Assembly (NCBI RefSeq): GCF_018613715.1
Contig: NZ_JAGGPT010000005.1
Span: 62,001 to 126,000 of the forward strand
Direction of reading: 5' to 3'
Length of the DNA: 64,000 bases
Source of the DNA: Chryseobacterium sp. ISL-6
GTDB taxonomy: Bacteria > Bacteroidota > Bacteroidia > Flavobacteriales > Weeksellaceae
Shown here: in pieces, positions 23,341-33,706 of the stretch
How the letters are laid out: each line of letters begins with the position of its first letter
How positions within the stretch are numbered: the first letter of the stretch is position 1
The notes under the pieces: model-generated
Told to the model about the DNA's origin: nothing
What the model saw: the letters and a program-made list of their open reading frames with translations, nothing else
The model's database searches: none
Made by a program: the position numbers and the translations under genes

Positions 23341-26322
23341 ATGAAAAAACTACTTACTACTTTAATGTGTACTTTAGTAGGGGGAGCTATGTTCGGTCAA
23401 TGGACGCCAACTTCCTTTAAAAAAGTAGACAACAAGAAAAGAGGTACGGAATTTAAAGTAAATCCATCAGGTACAAGAAGTAATGGATACTATAAATTGG
23501 ACTTAGATTTATTAAGATCCCAATTAAAGAACGCTCAGGAAATGGGACCGAATGCTGCACCCGTTGTTATTTCTCTTCCTACTATGAATGGGAAGATTGA
23601 AAGATTCAATGTATACAGCTTTCCGGTTGTTGTAAAAACAATAGCAGATAAGTACCAACTTGGATCATATGTGGGAGCTAGTGTTGATAATCCTACAAAA
23701 TTCTTAAGATTTAGTGTTGCTCCTAATGATTTTCAATCGATGATCATCGATGGAGGGAACTATGAATTTATTGAACCAGCTTCTGCTGATAAGACTGTTT
23801 ATGGAATGCATCCTAAAACAAGTAAAAACGAAAGTGGATTTTTATGTTCAACAGAAGAAAGTCCGGCTGCTAAAAAACAGATTGAAGACTTATTGAAAAA
23901 TGGGCAATCTTTTTCAAATCAGCCAACAAATTTTGCCAAAAGTTCTGATAAAAAATATAGAACAATGAGATTGGCAATGTCTGTGACAGGAGAGTATACT
24001 CAGTTTCATGGAGGTACCGTAGCTGGAGCTTTAACAGCTATTAATGCTACATTAAGCAGAGTAAACGGAGTTTTTGAAAAAGATTTTGCATTGCACTTAA
24101 ACTTACAAGACTTTCCGGGAGTAATTTATACCAATGCAGCGACAGATCCTTATTCTGCTGCTGGTCCTGGAGTTGGTGGGGCTTGGAATCTTGAATTGCA
24201 AAATACACTTACTGCCAATGTGGGAAATGCCAACTATGATATTGGGCATTTATTTGGTGCTTCAGGAGGTGGAGGTAATGCCGGATGTATCGGATGTGTT
24301 TGTGTTAATCCTACAACAGCTGTACCTGAAGGTAAAGGTTCTGGATTTACTTCTCCGGCAAATGGAATTCCACAAGGAGATAGCTTCGATATTGACTATG
24401 TTGCTCACGAAATGGGACATCAGTTAGGTGGAAATCACACTTTTTCGCATAATATAGAAGGAAGTGGTGTAAATATGGAACCTGGTTCTGGGTCTACGAT
24501 TATGGGATATGCTGGTATCACAGGGCCAAATACAGATGTTCAGGCTCATTCTGATCCTTATTTCCATACAGCAAGTATTGGCCAGATTCAAGAGAATTTG
24601 ATTGATAAGACTTGTGATGTAGAAACGTCAATTACAAATAACCCTCCAGTGATTGCAGCCTTACCAACGTATAATATTCCAAAAGGAACGGCTTTCGTAC
24701 TAACGGCTTCTGCTACAGATCCGGAAAATGATCCAATGACATATATTTGGGAGGAGGTTGATGATGCATCACTTTCAATTAATAAGAATAACTTAGGGAA
24801 TACCAGTTCTGGAGCTTCATTCAGATCGATTTCACCAACGACAAGTCCTACTAGATATTTCCCTAAACTCTCATCTGTATTGAATGGAGTCTTGAATAAC
24901 GCAAACAATACTTGGGAAGCGGTATCTACCGTTGCAAGAACTACAAAATTTGAAGTAACTGTAAGGGATAATAATTCAAATATAGCTCAACAACAGTCAC
25001 AGAGTAAAATTCAAACGATCATCGTTGGAGATAACGGACCTTTTAGATTAGCGAGTCAATATGCTGATATTAATACACCGACTCCAATTCAATGGATTGT
25101 AGCTAATACTACTGCTGCACCTTATAGTGTTGCGAATGTGAAGATTGATTATACAGCAGATAATGGGACTACATGGACTGTACTAGCTGCTTCAACTCCG
25201 AATGACGGTTCTGAAAACTTTACCTTTCCATCTTCTATGAACGGGCAGATTATTAAGGTAAGAGTTTCATCAATTGGAAATGTATTTTATGCTATTGGTA
25301 GTGTTACATTAGGTCCACTTGCTGCATGTAGCAGTGCTGCACCAACAAATGTGGTGGTAAGTAACATCAGCAGTTCTTCAGCGAGTGTATCTTGGATGTC
25401 TTATACCGGTGCTACTTATAAAGTACGTTATAAAAAAACAAGTGCAAGCGTATGGACTGAGATTGATACAAATGTTCCTTCAGTTAACTTGAGCAATTTA
25501 ACAGACGGTACAGCATATGAGGTACAGGTTGCTTTAGTTTGTGGAACTACAGTTGGAACTTACTCTGCATCAGTTAATTTTACAACACTAGTCCTTGCTT
25601 ATTGTACTGCGAGTACTTCTAGTACAAGCTATGAGAATATTGCAAATGTAACAGTTGCCAATTTGAATAATACTTCAGGAGCAAGTACTTATACGAACTA
25701 TACAACGAATACAGCTCTTCAGGTTAATTTAACAAAAGGAACTACTTACCCTATTTCACTTACAATTGGTAATCCTGATGTTCCAGATTATGATGCTGCA
25801 GCTATTTTTATTGATTTCAATAAAAATGGTGTTTTTGAAGATTCAGAAAGAGTTCTGAACTTTCCTGTTGCAGTTCCGACAGCTGCTCCGATAACAGGAT
25901 CATTTATGGTTCCTGCTAATGCTGTAGAAGGACAGCCTTTAAGAATGAGAGTTGTTGTATTCTATGTTGGAGACCAAAATGCAGGTGCAACATTACCTTC
26001 AGACTATTTGTGTGGAGTGAACTTCCAGTATGGAGAAGTAGAAGATTATAACGTTGTAATTTCGCCTAATAATTTAGCAACTAACGAAGTAATTAAAGAT
26101 AGCTTTAGTATCTATCCTAACCCTACAAGTGATGTATTAAACGTTACTAAGGTTTCTGATAAAGCTACTTACAAAATTTACAGTGTTACTGGCCAATTAG
26201 TAAGCAGTGGAAATATAAATGGTGGAAAAATTAATGTTTCTACTTTGGTAAAAGGTGGGTACGTAATTACAATTGATGAAAAAGGAAAAGATTTATTCAC
26301 ATCTAAATTCATTAAAAAGTAA
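23341..26322 (+). CDS. Secreted reprolysin-like metalloprotease with FN3, GEVED and T9SS domains
   Basis: 993 residues. Signal peptide (ends GAMFGQ), a pro-region of about 190 residues, and a metzincin catalytic domain with HEMGHQLGGNHTF near residue 355 and GSTIMGYAGI as Met-turn. Then a Cadherin/PKD-like module (TYNIPKGTAFVLTASATDPEND), another Ig-like module, one FN3 domain (about 663-750), one GEVED domain (about 751-905, ending GEVEDYNVVI) and a T9SS type A sorting domain (about 918-993). A secreted broad-range protease by family. Close paralogue of the next gene, with shared stretches identical at DNA level. Confidence 0.9.
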   Translation: MKKLLTTLMCTLVGGAMFGQWTPTSFKKVDNKKRGTEFKVNPSGTRSNGYYKLDLDLLRSQLKNAQEMGPNAAPVVISLPTMNGKIERFNVYSFPVVVKTIADKYQLGSYVGASVDNPTKFLRFSVAPNDFQSMIIDGGNYEFIEPASADKTVYGMHPKTSKNESGFLCSTEESPAAKKQIEDLLKNGQSFSNQPTNFAKSSDKKYRTMRLAMSVTGEYTQFHGGTVAGALTAINATLSRVNGVFEKDFALHLNLQDFPGVIYTNAATDPYSAAGPGVGGAWNLELQNTLTANVGNANYDIGHLFGASGGGGNAGCIGCVCVNPTTAVPEGKGSGFTSPANGIPQGDSFDIDYVAHEMGHQLGGNHTFSHNIEGSGVNMEPGSGSTIMGYAGITGPNTDVQAHSDPYFHTASIGQIQENLIDKTCDVETSITNNPPVIAALPTYNIPKGTAFVLTASATDPENDPMTYIWEEVDDASLSINKNNLGNTSSGASFRSISPTTSPTRYFPKLSSVLNGVLNNANNTWEAVSTVARTTKFEVTVRDNNSNIAQQQSQSKIQTIIVGDNGPFRLASQYADINTPTPIQWIVANTTAAPYSVANVKIDYTADNGTTWTVLAASTPNDGSENFTFPSSMNGQIIKVRVSSIGNVFYAIGSVTLGPLAACSSAAPTNVVVSNISSSSASVSWMSYTGATYKVRYKKTSASVWTEIDTNVPSVNLSNLTDGTAYEVQVALVCGTTVGTYSASVNFTTLVLAYCTASTSSTSYENIANVTVANLNNTSGASTYTNYTTNTALQVNLTKGTTYPISLTIGNPDVPDYDAAAIFIDFNKNGVFEDSERVLNFPVAVPTAAPITGSFMVPANAVEGQPLRMRVVVFYVGDQNAGATLPSDYLCGVNFQYGEVEDYNVVISPNNLATNEVIKDSFSIYPNPTSDVLNVTKVSDKATYKIYSVTGQLVSSGNINGGKINVSTLVKGGYVITIDEKGKDLFTSKFIKK

Positions 26323-26355
26323 TAAAAAAAATAATAAAATTTTTTTATAAATATG

Positions 26356-26385
26356 AAATCCTCAGGTATTCCTGGGGATTTTTTT
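26356..26385 (+). terminator. Rho-independent terminator
   Basis: Stem AAATCCTCAGG / CCTGGGGATTT (one wobble pair) with loop TATT and a T-run. It closes the 993-residue protease gene. Confidence 0.75.
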
Positions 26386-26466
26386 ATTTTGAAATGATAA
26401 ATTATATTATTGTGGAATTTGTATGAAAAAAATGATTGTACGTGTAAATTAATAATAAAAAATGAT

Positions 26467-26474
26467 TAGATTTG
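26467..26474 (+). promoter_or_regulatory. -7 box of the giant protease gene
   Basis: TAGATTTG, perfect TAnnTTTG, about 30 bases before the ATG. Confidence 0.5.
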
Positions 26475-26503
26475 TATAATTAATATAATATATTGAGAAA
26501 CTT

Positions 26504-29500
26504 ATGAAGAAAATTTTTACTTCTTTCTTCTTTCTCTGTTTGTTTGTCGTCACCAGTGCACAATGGAGTCCTACATCATTCAGAGGGGAAAAAATCAGAG
26601 GAAGTTCTGAAATCAGGAACTATTACTCTTTAGACATTCCCTTATTAAAATCCCAATTGGCAAAAGCACAGGAAACAGGCAGAAATGCAAAGCCTGTTAC
26701 TATTTCATTGCCAACCATGGATGGGAAAATTGAAAAATTTGCCGTTTACAGCTTTCCGGTTGTTGTAAAAGAACTGGCAGATGAATATCAATTAGGATCT
26801 TATGTAGGGGTCGGAATCGATGATCCGGGCAAGTACCTAAGATTTAGTTTAGCCCCTGATGACTTTCAGTCAATGATTGTCAAAAATGGAAAGTCCGAAT
26901 TTATAGAACCGTTGAATAGAGAAAAGACAGTTTATGGTGTGCATCCTAAAACTGATAAAAGTAATGAAGGGTTTTTATGTTCTATGAATGAAAGCCTTTT
27001 GTCTAAACAAGAGATCAATAAACTTTACGAAAAGGGATCTGCATTTACGAATCAGACCACCAATTTTTCTAAATCTTCTGATAAGAAGTATAGAACAATG
27101 AGATTGGCAATGTCTGTTACTGGAGAGTACACCCAGTTTCATGGCGGAACAGTGGCGGGAGCATTAATTGCTATTAATGCAACCCTAACCAGAGTAAATG
27201 GGGTATTTGAAAAAGATTTTGCTTTACACTTAAATTTACAGAATTTTCCTGGGGTAATTTATACCAATGCAGCGACAGATCCTTATTCTGCTGCTGGTCC
27301 TGGAGTTGGTGGGGCTTGGAATTTGGAATTGCAAAATACATTAACTGCTAATGTAGGAAATGCCAATTATGATATTGGGCATTTATTTGGTGCTTCAGGA
27401 GGTGGAGGTAATGCAGGCTGTATAGGTTGCGTTTGCGTAGATCCTACAACTGGAGTTCCTAAAGGTAAAGGTTCTGGATTTACCTCTCCTGCAGATGGAA
27501 TTCCGCAAGGTGATAATTTCGATATCGACTACGTTGCTCATGAAATGGGACATCAGTTAGGAGGTAATCACACTTTCTCTCACGGTCTTGAAGGAAGTGG
27601 TGTAAACATGGAACCAGGTTCTGGATCTACTATTATGGGATATGCCGGGATTACCGGTCCAAATACTGATGTTCAGCCACATTCAGATGATTATTTTCAT
27701 ATTGCCAGTATTAAACAGGTACAGGCAAATTTAATCAGTAAAACATGTGATGTTGAAACTCCGGTTGCCAACAATCCACCTGTAATTGCTGCTTTACCTA
27801 CGTATAATATTCCTAAAGGAACAGCGTTCGTATTGACGGCATCTGCAACTGATCCGGAGAATGACCCAATGACTTATACGTGGGAAGAGGTAGATAACGC
27901 TACCGTTATAATTAATAAAAATAACTTAGGACTAACCACTAGTGGTGCATCATTCAGATCTGTGGAACCAACTACAAGTCCTACAAGATATTTCCCTAAA
28001 TTATCTTCAGTATTAGCTGGGGTTCTTAATAACTCTAACAATGGTTGGGAATCGGTTTCTACAATAGCTAGAAACAGTAAATTCTCTGTAACTGTTAGAG
28101 ATAATAGTCCTATTGCAAATCAACAGCAAACACAGTTTGCAGAACAAACGATTATTGTAGGTAATAACGGACCTTTTAAAGTTACAACTACAACAGCTTA
28201 TAATAACGGGCCTACTACAGTAGCCTGGGATGTTGTAAATACGACAGCAGCTCCTTATAGTGTTGCTAATGTTAAAATAGACTACACAACTGATAATGGT
28301 CTTACATGGACTGTTTTGTCAGCGTCTACAGCTAATGATGGAAGTGAAAGTTTAACCTTTGGAGCTCTAACATTAGGCTCTACTGTTAAAATCAGAGTGA
28401 GTGCTATCGGTAATGTATTTTATGCGATTGGTAGCGCAACAGTTGCAAGTTTAGCAGCTTGTACCGGAGCTCCTACAACAGGAGTTACCGTTTCAGCGAT
28501 CACTCAGACACAAGCCACTGTTTCTTGGGCTGCTTCTGCTGGAGCAACATATGTTGTTCAATATCGTCCGGTAGGAAGTACAACTTGGATTTCTTTACCA
28601 GCAACTACTAACTCTATTGTATTAACAGGGTTAACTGACGGAATTCAATATGAAGTACAGGTAGCAAATGTCTGCTCAGGAACACAGGGAGCCTTCTCTG
28701 CGTCTGTTAATTTCACTACTCCTGGTTTGAATTATTGCCAGATGCAATCAAGTAACTTCGGTAGTGAGTATATTTCCAATGTTACAGTAACGCCAATTGG
28801 AGCGGCTCCTATGAGTAATAACTCCGCAGGAAGTACGTATACAGATTACAGCACCAATCCAAGTACTTTAGTGAATCTTGTGATTGGTTCTACAGGTAAT
28901 ACTGTTTCTGTTACAAAATTTTATCCTGGAGGATTTACCTATTCTGAAGCAGTAGGTGTTTGGATAGATTTTGATAGGAATGGCATTTTTGATCCGGCAG
29001 AGCAGGTGATGAACTCTCCTTCTAATACTACGACTCCTGTTAGTGCTGTTTTCAACGTACCTGCAACAGCATACAATGGTCCATCAACAACAAGAATGAG
29101 AGTCGCAATGCGATACAATACTTCTCCTGTAATGTGCCAAAACTTTGGTGATGGTGAGGTTGAAGATTATGCAGTAAAATTAATTCAGCCTATACCTTGT
29201 ACAAGTAATGCTCCGTTGAACCTTAGTGTGACTAACATTACTGCTACATCGGCATTTGTTATGTGGGATCCGGCAGTGGGAGCAACTTATATATTAGAGT
29301 ACAGAGCTTTAGGTTCAACAACCTGGATACCTGTTCCTCTGACAACTAATGCATATACTATTACTGGTTTAACTGAATCTTCTCAGTATGAGGTTCGTGT
29401 AGCTTATGTTTGTTCCGGAACAACCGGAACCTTTACAGCTCCTGTTCAGTTCAGTACACCAGCTGTCAACTATTGTACGGTTACAGGTAATAGTACGAAC

Positions 29501-32500
29501 GGATATATTTCAAATGTTAAGGTAACTCCAACGAATTCATATGTTATGAATAATGACACTGGGGCAAACTCTTACACAAACTATTCACCTGATCCTGACA
29601 AATTGGTAACATTGGTACGTGGATCTGTGAATAATAGTATTTCAGTTGGTAAATCTTGGCTTATACCAAGCTCATTCCCTCCTTATTTAGCGGTTGGAGC
29701 TTGGATTGATTTTAACAGAAACGGAATATTTGAAGCAGGTGAAAAAGTAATAAACACTACAACTAGTGCTACAACACCTATCGCTGCAACATTTACGGTT
29801 CCAATGACATCGTACAATGGACCACTTACTCTTAGAATGAGAGTAATTATTTCTTCAGCTTCGATCAATGATCCTTGTGTAAATATTACAAATGGTGAAA
29901 TTGAAGATTATGCTGTTAAGATCGTAGATATGCAGCCATGTTCTACAGCTCCACCTGCACCAATTACAGTAAGTAGTGTTACAGCATCTACAGCGGTAGT
30001 TTCTTGGTTGAGCAGTACTGGTGCTACCTATGCATTGAGATACAAAGCTACAGCATCTGCTGCATGGACAACAGTTAACCCTGTTCCTGCACCTGGATAT
30101 AGCTATGTTATTGGTAACTTAAATGCTGCTACACCTTACGAAGTACAGGTAGCTACGATTTGTGGTGGTACTCAAGGTGCTTGGTCAGCGTCTATGAACT
30201 TTACAACGTTAGCAATTAATTATTGTAATGCGGGGACGGCAACAGTAACTGACGGTTACATCAGTAGCGTAACAGTTACTCCAACCAACTCGATTCAAAT
30301 GATTAATAATTCAGGACCTACTACATACACAGATTATTCTAACGATCCTGCTAAACTTACTACATTTGTTCGTGGCTCTACAGGAAATAATATTTCAATT
30401 GGAAGAACCATCTTATCAGGTACATATGCTTCATCTGTATGGATTGATTATAATGGAGATGGTATTTTTGATAATGCGACAGAAAGAGTAATGAATCTTG
30501 GTTACTCCAGTACAACACCGGTAACAGCTACTTTCACTGTTCCTGCTAATGCATATACAGGAGGAAATAAAGTTAAAATGCGTGTTGTGGTTTATTATAA
30601 TACGATTGACAGTGCATGTCAAAACTTCACAAGTAACGGAGAAGTTGAAGATTATGCTGTTAAATTTGTAGATATGCAGCCATGTACAACTGCACCTCCA
30701 AGTAACATTACAGTATCTAATATTACAGCAACTACAGCAAATGTTTCCTGGCTAGCATCTACCGGAGCTACTTATGTATTAAGATGGAGGCTGGGAGCTA
30801 CCGGAACATGGAATGTTATCGATCCTGTTCTTGCACCTGGAAACAGTTACACTATTACCGGACTTACTGAACTTACTGCATATCAGGTACAGGTGGCAAC
30901 AAGATGTAGTGGAACTTTAGGGGCTTTCTCAGCTTCAATTCCATTTACTACAACGGCTATTAGCTATTGTAATATGACCGGAACAGGAACTAATGATCAT
31001 ATTTCTAATGTAACGGTTACTTCAGTAAATCCAGGTATTACTCCTATGAGTAACACTTCAGTTCAAACGAACTATATCAGTTATATAACACCTGCTACGC
31101 TTATTAACTTGGAACTTGGTTCTACAGGAAATAAAATTGCTGTTACAAAAGGATGGACAGGAGCAACGAACAACGATGCCGTAAGCGCCTGGATAGACTT
31201 TAACAGAAATGGAGTTTTCGAAGCAGCAGAGCAGATTATGGCAATACCTGCCAATACAACGAATACTGTTAATGCATTATTCAATGTACCATCTACTGCA
31301 TATAGCGGACCTTTGACAACCACAATGAGAGTAGTACTGAAACGTAGTAGTGCTCCTGTAATGTGTCAGGTTGCTGCGAACGGTGAGGTGGAAGATTATG
31401 CTGTAAGAATTAGACCATGTGCGACTGGTACGCCAACGAACTTGGCATTCAATACAATCACACATACTTCAGTTGTTGTCAACTGGTCAGGAGTAACTAA
31501 TGGTCTTACTTATATTTTACAGTATAGACCTCTGGGATCTACTACATGGACAAGTGTGAATGTATCTACTCTTTCAGGGAATCCACCTATTTCATTGACA
31601 GGTTTAACACCTGCTACAACATATGAAGTACAGGTGGCTGCAAGTTGTGGAGCTACACCAGGTACCTTTACGCCAATTAAAACGTTCTCTACGAGATGTG
31701 ATCCTACACCTCCTACAGTAACAATTAGTAACGTAACAACGAATTCAGCGTTAGTAACATGGGCGCCGATTGCTCCTAGTTCAACTTATGTATTAAGATA
31801 CAGAGTTGTTGGAACAACTACTTGGATCAATGTAACAGTACCTGTAACACCTGGGAATTCATATCCATTAACAGGATTAAGCCCATATACAACATATGAA
31901 GTTCAGGTAGCTAATATATGTGTGGGTGAAACTACGGTTAATCCATATTCAAACCCTAAGGTGTTTACTACTGAAAGAATTTGTGAATTACCACCTCCGG
32001 GATTAACGATAACTAGCCTGACGCCTACCACGGCAGTCGTGGTTTGGGATCCGTTCCCGGGAGCTACGTATATCTTAAGATATAGAAAAGTAGGTATTCC
32101 GAGCTGGACAACAATTCCTGTAGCAACAAATACCCTTACGCTTACAGGATTAACAGAATTAACGAAATATGAGATGCAGGTTGCTAACATTTGTAGTGGT
32201 ACTCCTGGAACATTTACACCTCCGTATTTCTTTACGACTCCGACAGTAATTTATTGTCAGATGTCATCTGGAAGTTCAATAAGTGAATACATTTCGAACG
32301 TTACGGTAAAACCTAATGGTAAACCACAAATGTCTAATGATTCAAACGCTCAGAATTATTCAGACTTTACTGGTATTCCTGAGAAATTTATAGAACTGAT
32401 CCAAGGTTCTACGGGCAATGAAATTTCTATTGCTAAATCTTGGTCAGGAGTAACAAATAACGAAGGAATTGCAGTATGGATAGATTTCGACAGAAGCGGA

Positions 32501-32962
32501 ACTTTTGATCTTAATGAAAGAATTCTTGTTTCTGGACCTAATACAACCACTCCTGTGAAAGGAACATTCAGTGTACCGGCAGATGCATTCATCAGTATGA
32601 CAGATTACAAATATGTTGTTATGAGAGTTGCAATGCAAAAAGATGGTATCCCTGTAAATTGTGTGAGTTTTGCAAATGGAGAAGTTGAGGATTATACAGT
32701 AAGAATTTCTAAACAAACAGTGCCAAACCCTGTTAATCAAACGGAAATTCTGATCTATCCTAACCCAGTAAGTTCAGTATTGTATGTGAAAAATATTAGC
32801 AAGAAAGCTAATTATAAACTATACAATGCTGCAGGGCAACTTGTTATTAGTGGAGTTATCCTGAATAATAAGATTGACGTAAGCAGATTGATAAATGGAG
32901 TATATGTAATAGACATCGAAGATGTTCAAGGTACAGCTCAGAAGAAATTTATCAAAGAATAG
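26504..32962 (+). CDS. Giant secreted reprolysin-like metalloprotease with repeated FN3/GEVED modules
   Basis: 2152 residues. Signal peptide (ends VVTSAQ), pro-region, metzincin domain with HEMGHQLGGNHTF near 345 and Met-turn GSTIMGYAGI, and a PKD-like module. From about 650 comes an expanded array: FN3-1, GEVED-1 (740-888), FN3-2, GEVED-2 (987-1134), FN3-3, GEVED-3 (1237-1382), FN3-4, GEVED-4 (1485-1630), FN3-5, FN3-6, FN3-7, GEVED-5 (1915-2063), then a T9SS type A sorting domain (about 2080-2152). FN3 and GEVED modules are beta sandwiches that typically bind polymers or space domains at the cell surface. The catalytic half is nearly the same as the previous gene; the array has grown by module duplication. 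Confidence 0.9.
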   Translation: MKKIFTSFFFLCLFVVTSAQWSPTSFRGEKIRGSSEIRNYYSLDIPLLKSQLAKAQETGRNAKPVTISLPTMDGKIEKFAVYSFPVVVKELADEYQLGSYVGVGIDDPGKYLRFSLAPDDFQSMIVKNGKSEFIEPLNREKTVYGVHPKTDKSNEGFLCSMNESLLSKQEINKLYEKGSAFTNQTTNFSKSSDKKYRTMRLAMSVTGEYTQFHGGTVAGALIAINATLTRVNGVFEKDFALHLNLQNFPGVIYTNAATDPYSAAGPGVGGAWNLELQNTLTANVGNANYDIGHLFGASGGGGNAGCIGCVCVDPTTGVPKGKGSGFTSPADGIPQGDNFDIDYVAHEMGHQLGGNHTFSHGLEGSGVNMEPGSGSTIMGYAGITGPNTDVQPHSDDYFHIASIKQVQANLISKTCDVETPVANNPPVIAALPTYNIPKGTAFVLTASATDPENDPMTYTWEEVDNATVIINKNNLGLTTSGASFRSVEPTTSPTRYFPKLSSVLAGVLNNSNNGWESVSTIARNSKFSVTVRDNSPIANQQQTQFAEQTIIVGNNGPFKVTTTTAYNNGPTTVAWDVVNTTAAPYSVANVKIDYTTDNGLTWTVLSASTANDGSESLTFGALTLGSTVKIRVSAIGNVFYAIGSATVASLAACTGAPTTGVTVSAITQTQATVSWAASAGATYVVQYRPVGSTTWISLPATTNSIVLTGLTDGIQYEVQVANVCSGTQGAFSASVNFTTPGLNYCQMQSSNFGSEYISNVTVTPIGAAPMSNNSAGSTYTDYSTNPSTLVNLVIGSTGNTVSVTKFYPGGFTYSEAVGVWIDFDRNGIFDPAEQVMNSPSNTTTPVSAVFNVPATAYNGPSTTRMRVAMRYNTSPVMCQNFGDGEVEDYAVKLIQPIPCTSNAPLNLSVTNITATSAFVMWDPAVGATYILEYRALGSTTWIPVPLTTNAYTITGLTESSQYEVRVAYVCSGTTGTFTAPVQFSTPAVNYCTVTGNSTNGYISNVKVTPTNSYVMNNDTGANSYTNYSPDPDKLVTLVRGSVNNSISVGKSWLIPSSFPPYLAVGAWIDFNRNGIFEAGEKVINTTTSATTPIAATFTVPMTSYNGPLTLRMRVIISSASINDPCVNITNGEIEDYAVKIVDMQPCSTAPPAPITVSSVTASTAVVSWLSSTGATYALRYKATASAAWTTVNPVPAPGYSYVIGNLNAATPYEVQVATICGGTQGAWSASMNFTTLAINYCNAGTATVTDGYISSVTVTPTNSIQMINNSGPTTYTDYSNDPAKLTTFVRGSTGNNISIGRTILSGTYASSVWIDYNGDGIFDNATERVMNLGYSSTTPVTATFTVPANAYTGGNKVKMRVVVYYNTIDSACQNFTSNGEVEDYAVKFVDMQPCTTAPPSNITVSNITATTANVSWLASTGATYVLRWRLGATGTWNVIDPVLAPGNSYTITGLTELTAYQVQVATRCSGTLGAFSASIPFTTTAISYCNMTGTGTNDHISNVTVTSVNPGITPMSNTSVQTNYISYITPATLINLELGSTGNKIAVTKGWTGATNNDAVSAWIDFNRNGVFEAAEQIMAIPANTTNTVNALFNVPSTAYSGPLTTTMRVVLKRSSAPVMCQVAANGEVEDYAVRIRPCATGTPTNLAFNTITHTSVVVNWSGVTNGLTYILQYRPLGSTTWTSVNVSTLSGNPPISLTGLTPATTYEVQVAASCGATPGTFTPIKTFSTRCDPTPPTVTISNVTTNSALVTWAPIAPSSTYVLRYRVVGTTTWINVTVPVTPGNSYPLTGLSPYTTYEVQVANICVGETTVNPYSNPKVFTTERICELPPPGLTITSLTPTTAVVVWDPFPGATYILRYRKVGIPSWTTIPVATNTLTLTGLTELTKYEMQVANICSGTPGTFTPPYFFTTPTVIYCQMSSGSSISEYISNVTVKPNGKPQMSNDSNAQNYSDFTGIPEKFIELIQGSTGNEISIAKSWSGVTNNEGIAVWIDFDRSGTFDLNERILVSGPNTTTPVKGTFSVPADAFISMTDYKYVVMRVAMQKDGIPVNCVSFANGEVEDYTVRISKQTVPNPVNQTEILIYPNPVSSVLYVKNISKKANYKLYNAAGQLVISGVILNNKIDVSRLINGVYVIDIEDVQGTAQKKFIKE
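28456..32700 (+). repeat. Tandem FN3/GEVED coding repeats
   Basis: Within the giant protease gene the unit FN3 (about 90 codons) plus GEVED (about 145 codons) occurs four times in direct order, followed by three FN3 units and a fifth GEVED. Each GEVED unit opens with a Y-C pair (NYC, SYC or IYC) and closes with GE(V/I)EDYxV(K/R). Recombination between units could change array length. Confidence 0.8.
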
Positions 32963-32986
32963 TAAATAATCACTATTAAATAAAAA

Positions 32987-33018
32987 ATGAGCTCTCAGAA
33001 ATGAGAGCTTATTTTTTT
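32987..33018 (+). terminator. Terminator of the giant protease gene
   Basis: Stem ATGAGCTCTCA / TGAGAGCTTAT (one wobble) with loop GAAA, then seven T. Confidence 0.8.
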
Positions 33019-33029
33019 AATCTTTATAT

Positions 33030-33066
33030 AAAAAAAGCGTTAGAAAATAACATCTAACGCTTTTTT
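33030..33066. terminator. Terminator at the end of the ruvB-coaE operon
   Basis: Stem AAAAAAGCGTTAGA / TCTAACGCTTTTTT around an 8-base loop, directly after the coaE stop on the minus strand. The flanking A- and T-runs make it bidirectional. Confidence 0.8.
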
Positions 33067-33068
33067 GT

Positions 33069-33698
33069 TTATTCTATTTCAAAGATAATACGCTCTGTCT
33101 GCTCCTTTAAATCTTCTAAATTAGTATCATTATAGATGATGTAGTCTGCGATTCTTATTTTATCTTTTTCAGGCATCTGGCGTTCCATAATTGCTTGTAC
33201 TTCACGATAAGTTTTGTTATCTCTATCCATCACCCTCTTTATCCTTATATTGTCCTGTGCTGTTACCAAAAGAGATTTGTAACATTGCAAATTAAGCTTT
33301 AATTCAAATAATAAAGCGGTCTCTTTAAAAACTAAATATTTAGACTGTCTTTTCACCCATTCTTCAAAATCAATTCGGACAGCAGGGTGTATGATTTCAT
33401 TTAATTTATGCAAAAGATCGGTATCATTAAATACTTTTCCCGCCACAAATTTCCGATCATAAAAGCCATTTATATCATAAGATTGATCCCCTAAAAGCTC
33501 TTTAATTTTATCCTTAAGATCTTCATTGTCATTGACGATAGTTTTTGCTCTGTCGTCAGAATAATAAACCGGGAATCCACATTCTTCAATAAACTGGGCA
33601 ACCGTAGTTTTACCTGAACCTATTCCTCCCGTTAATCCAATGATCTTGGGTGCTGGTTCTGGTTCTGCTTTTTTTGTTTCTGAATACAATTCTTCCAT
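33069..33698 (-). CDS. coaE: Dephospho-CoA kinase
   Basis: 209 residues. It phosphorylates the ribose 3' hydroxyl of dephospho-CoA, the last step of coenzyme A synthesis. Walker A GLTGGIGSGKTT starts near residue 22; the substrate-site segment YYSDDRAKTIVND and the lid-region Arg-rich stretch (RVMDRDNKT) are present. The N-terminal about 20 residues (acidic, EELYSETKKAEPEPAPK) are a short extension before the family's usual start and may be an artefact of start choice. Last gene of the minus-strand operon ruvB-paiB-like-MBL-coaE (gap of 8 bases to the MBL gene). Confidence 0.92.
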   Translation of the reverse strand: MEELYSETKKAEPEPAPKIIGLTGGIGSGKTTVAQFIEECGFPVYYSDDRAKTIVNDNEDLKDKIKELLGDQSYDINGFYDRKFVAGKVFNDTDLLHKLNEIIHPAVRIDFEEWVKRQSKYLVFKETALLFELKLNLQCYKSLLVTAQDNIRIKRVMDRDNKTYREVQAIMERQMPEKDKIRIADYIIYNDTNLEDLKEQTERIIFEIE

Positions 33699-33706
33699 AG
33701 TTCAAA

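Noticed and set aside
28456..32700. Regular repeats considered as a CRISPR array
   Set aside because: The period is about 700 bases with a coding frame kept throughout; protein modules, not short direct repeats with spacers. No CRISPR array or cas gene was seen in the window.
29683..32740. Several 60-98 codon minus-strand frames in the giant protease gene
   Set aside because: They repeat in step with the FN3/GEVED modules on the other strand and are shadows of Thr/Ser/Val-rich codons.
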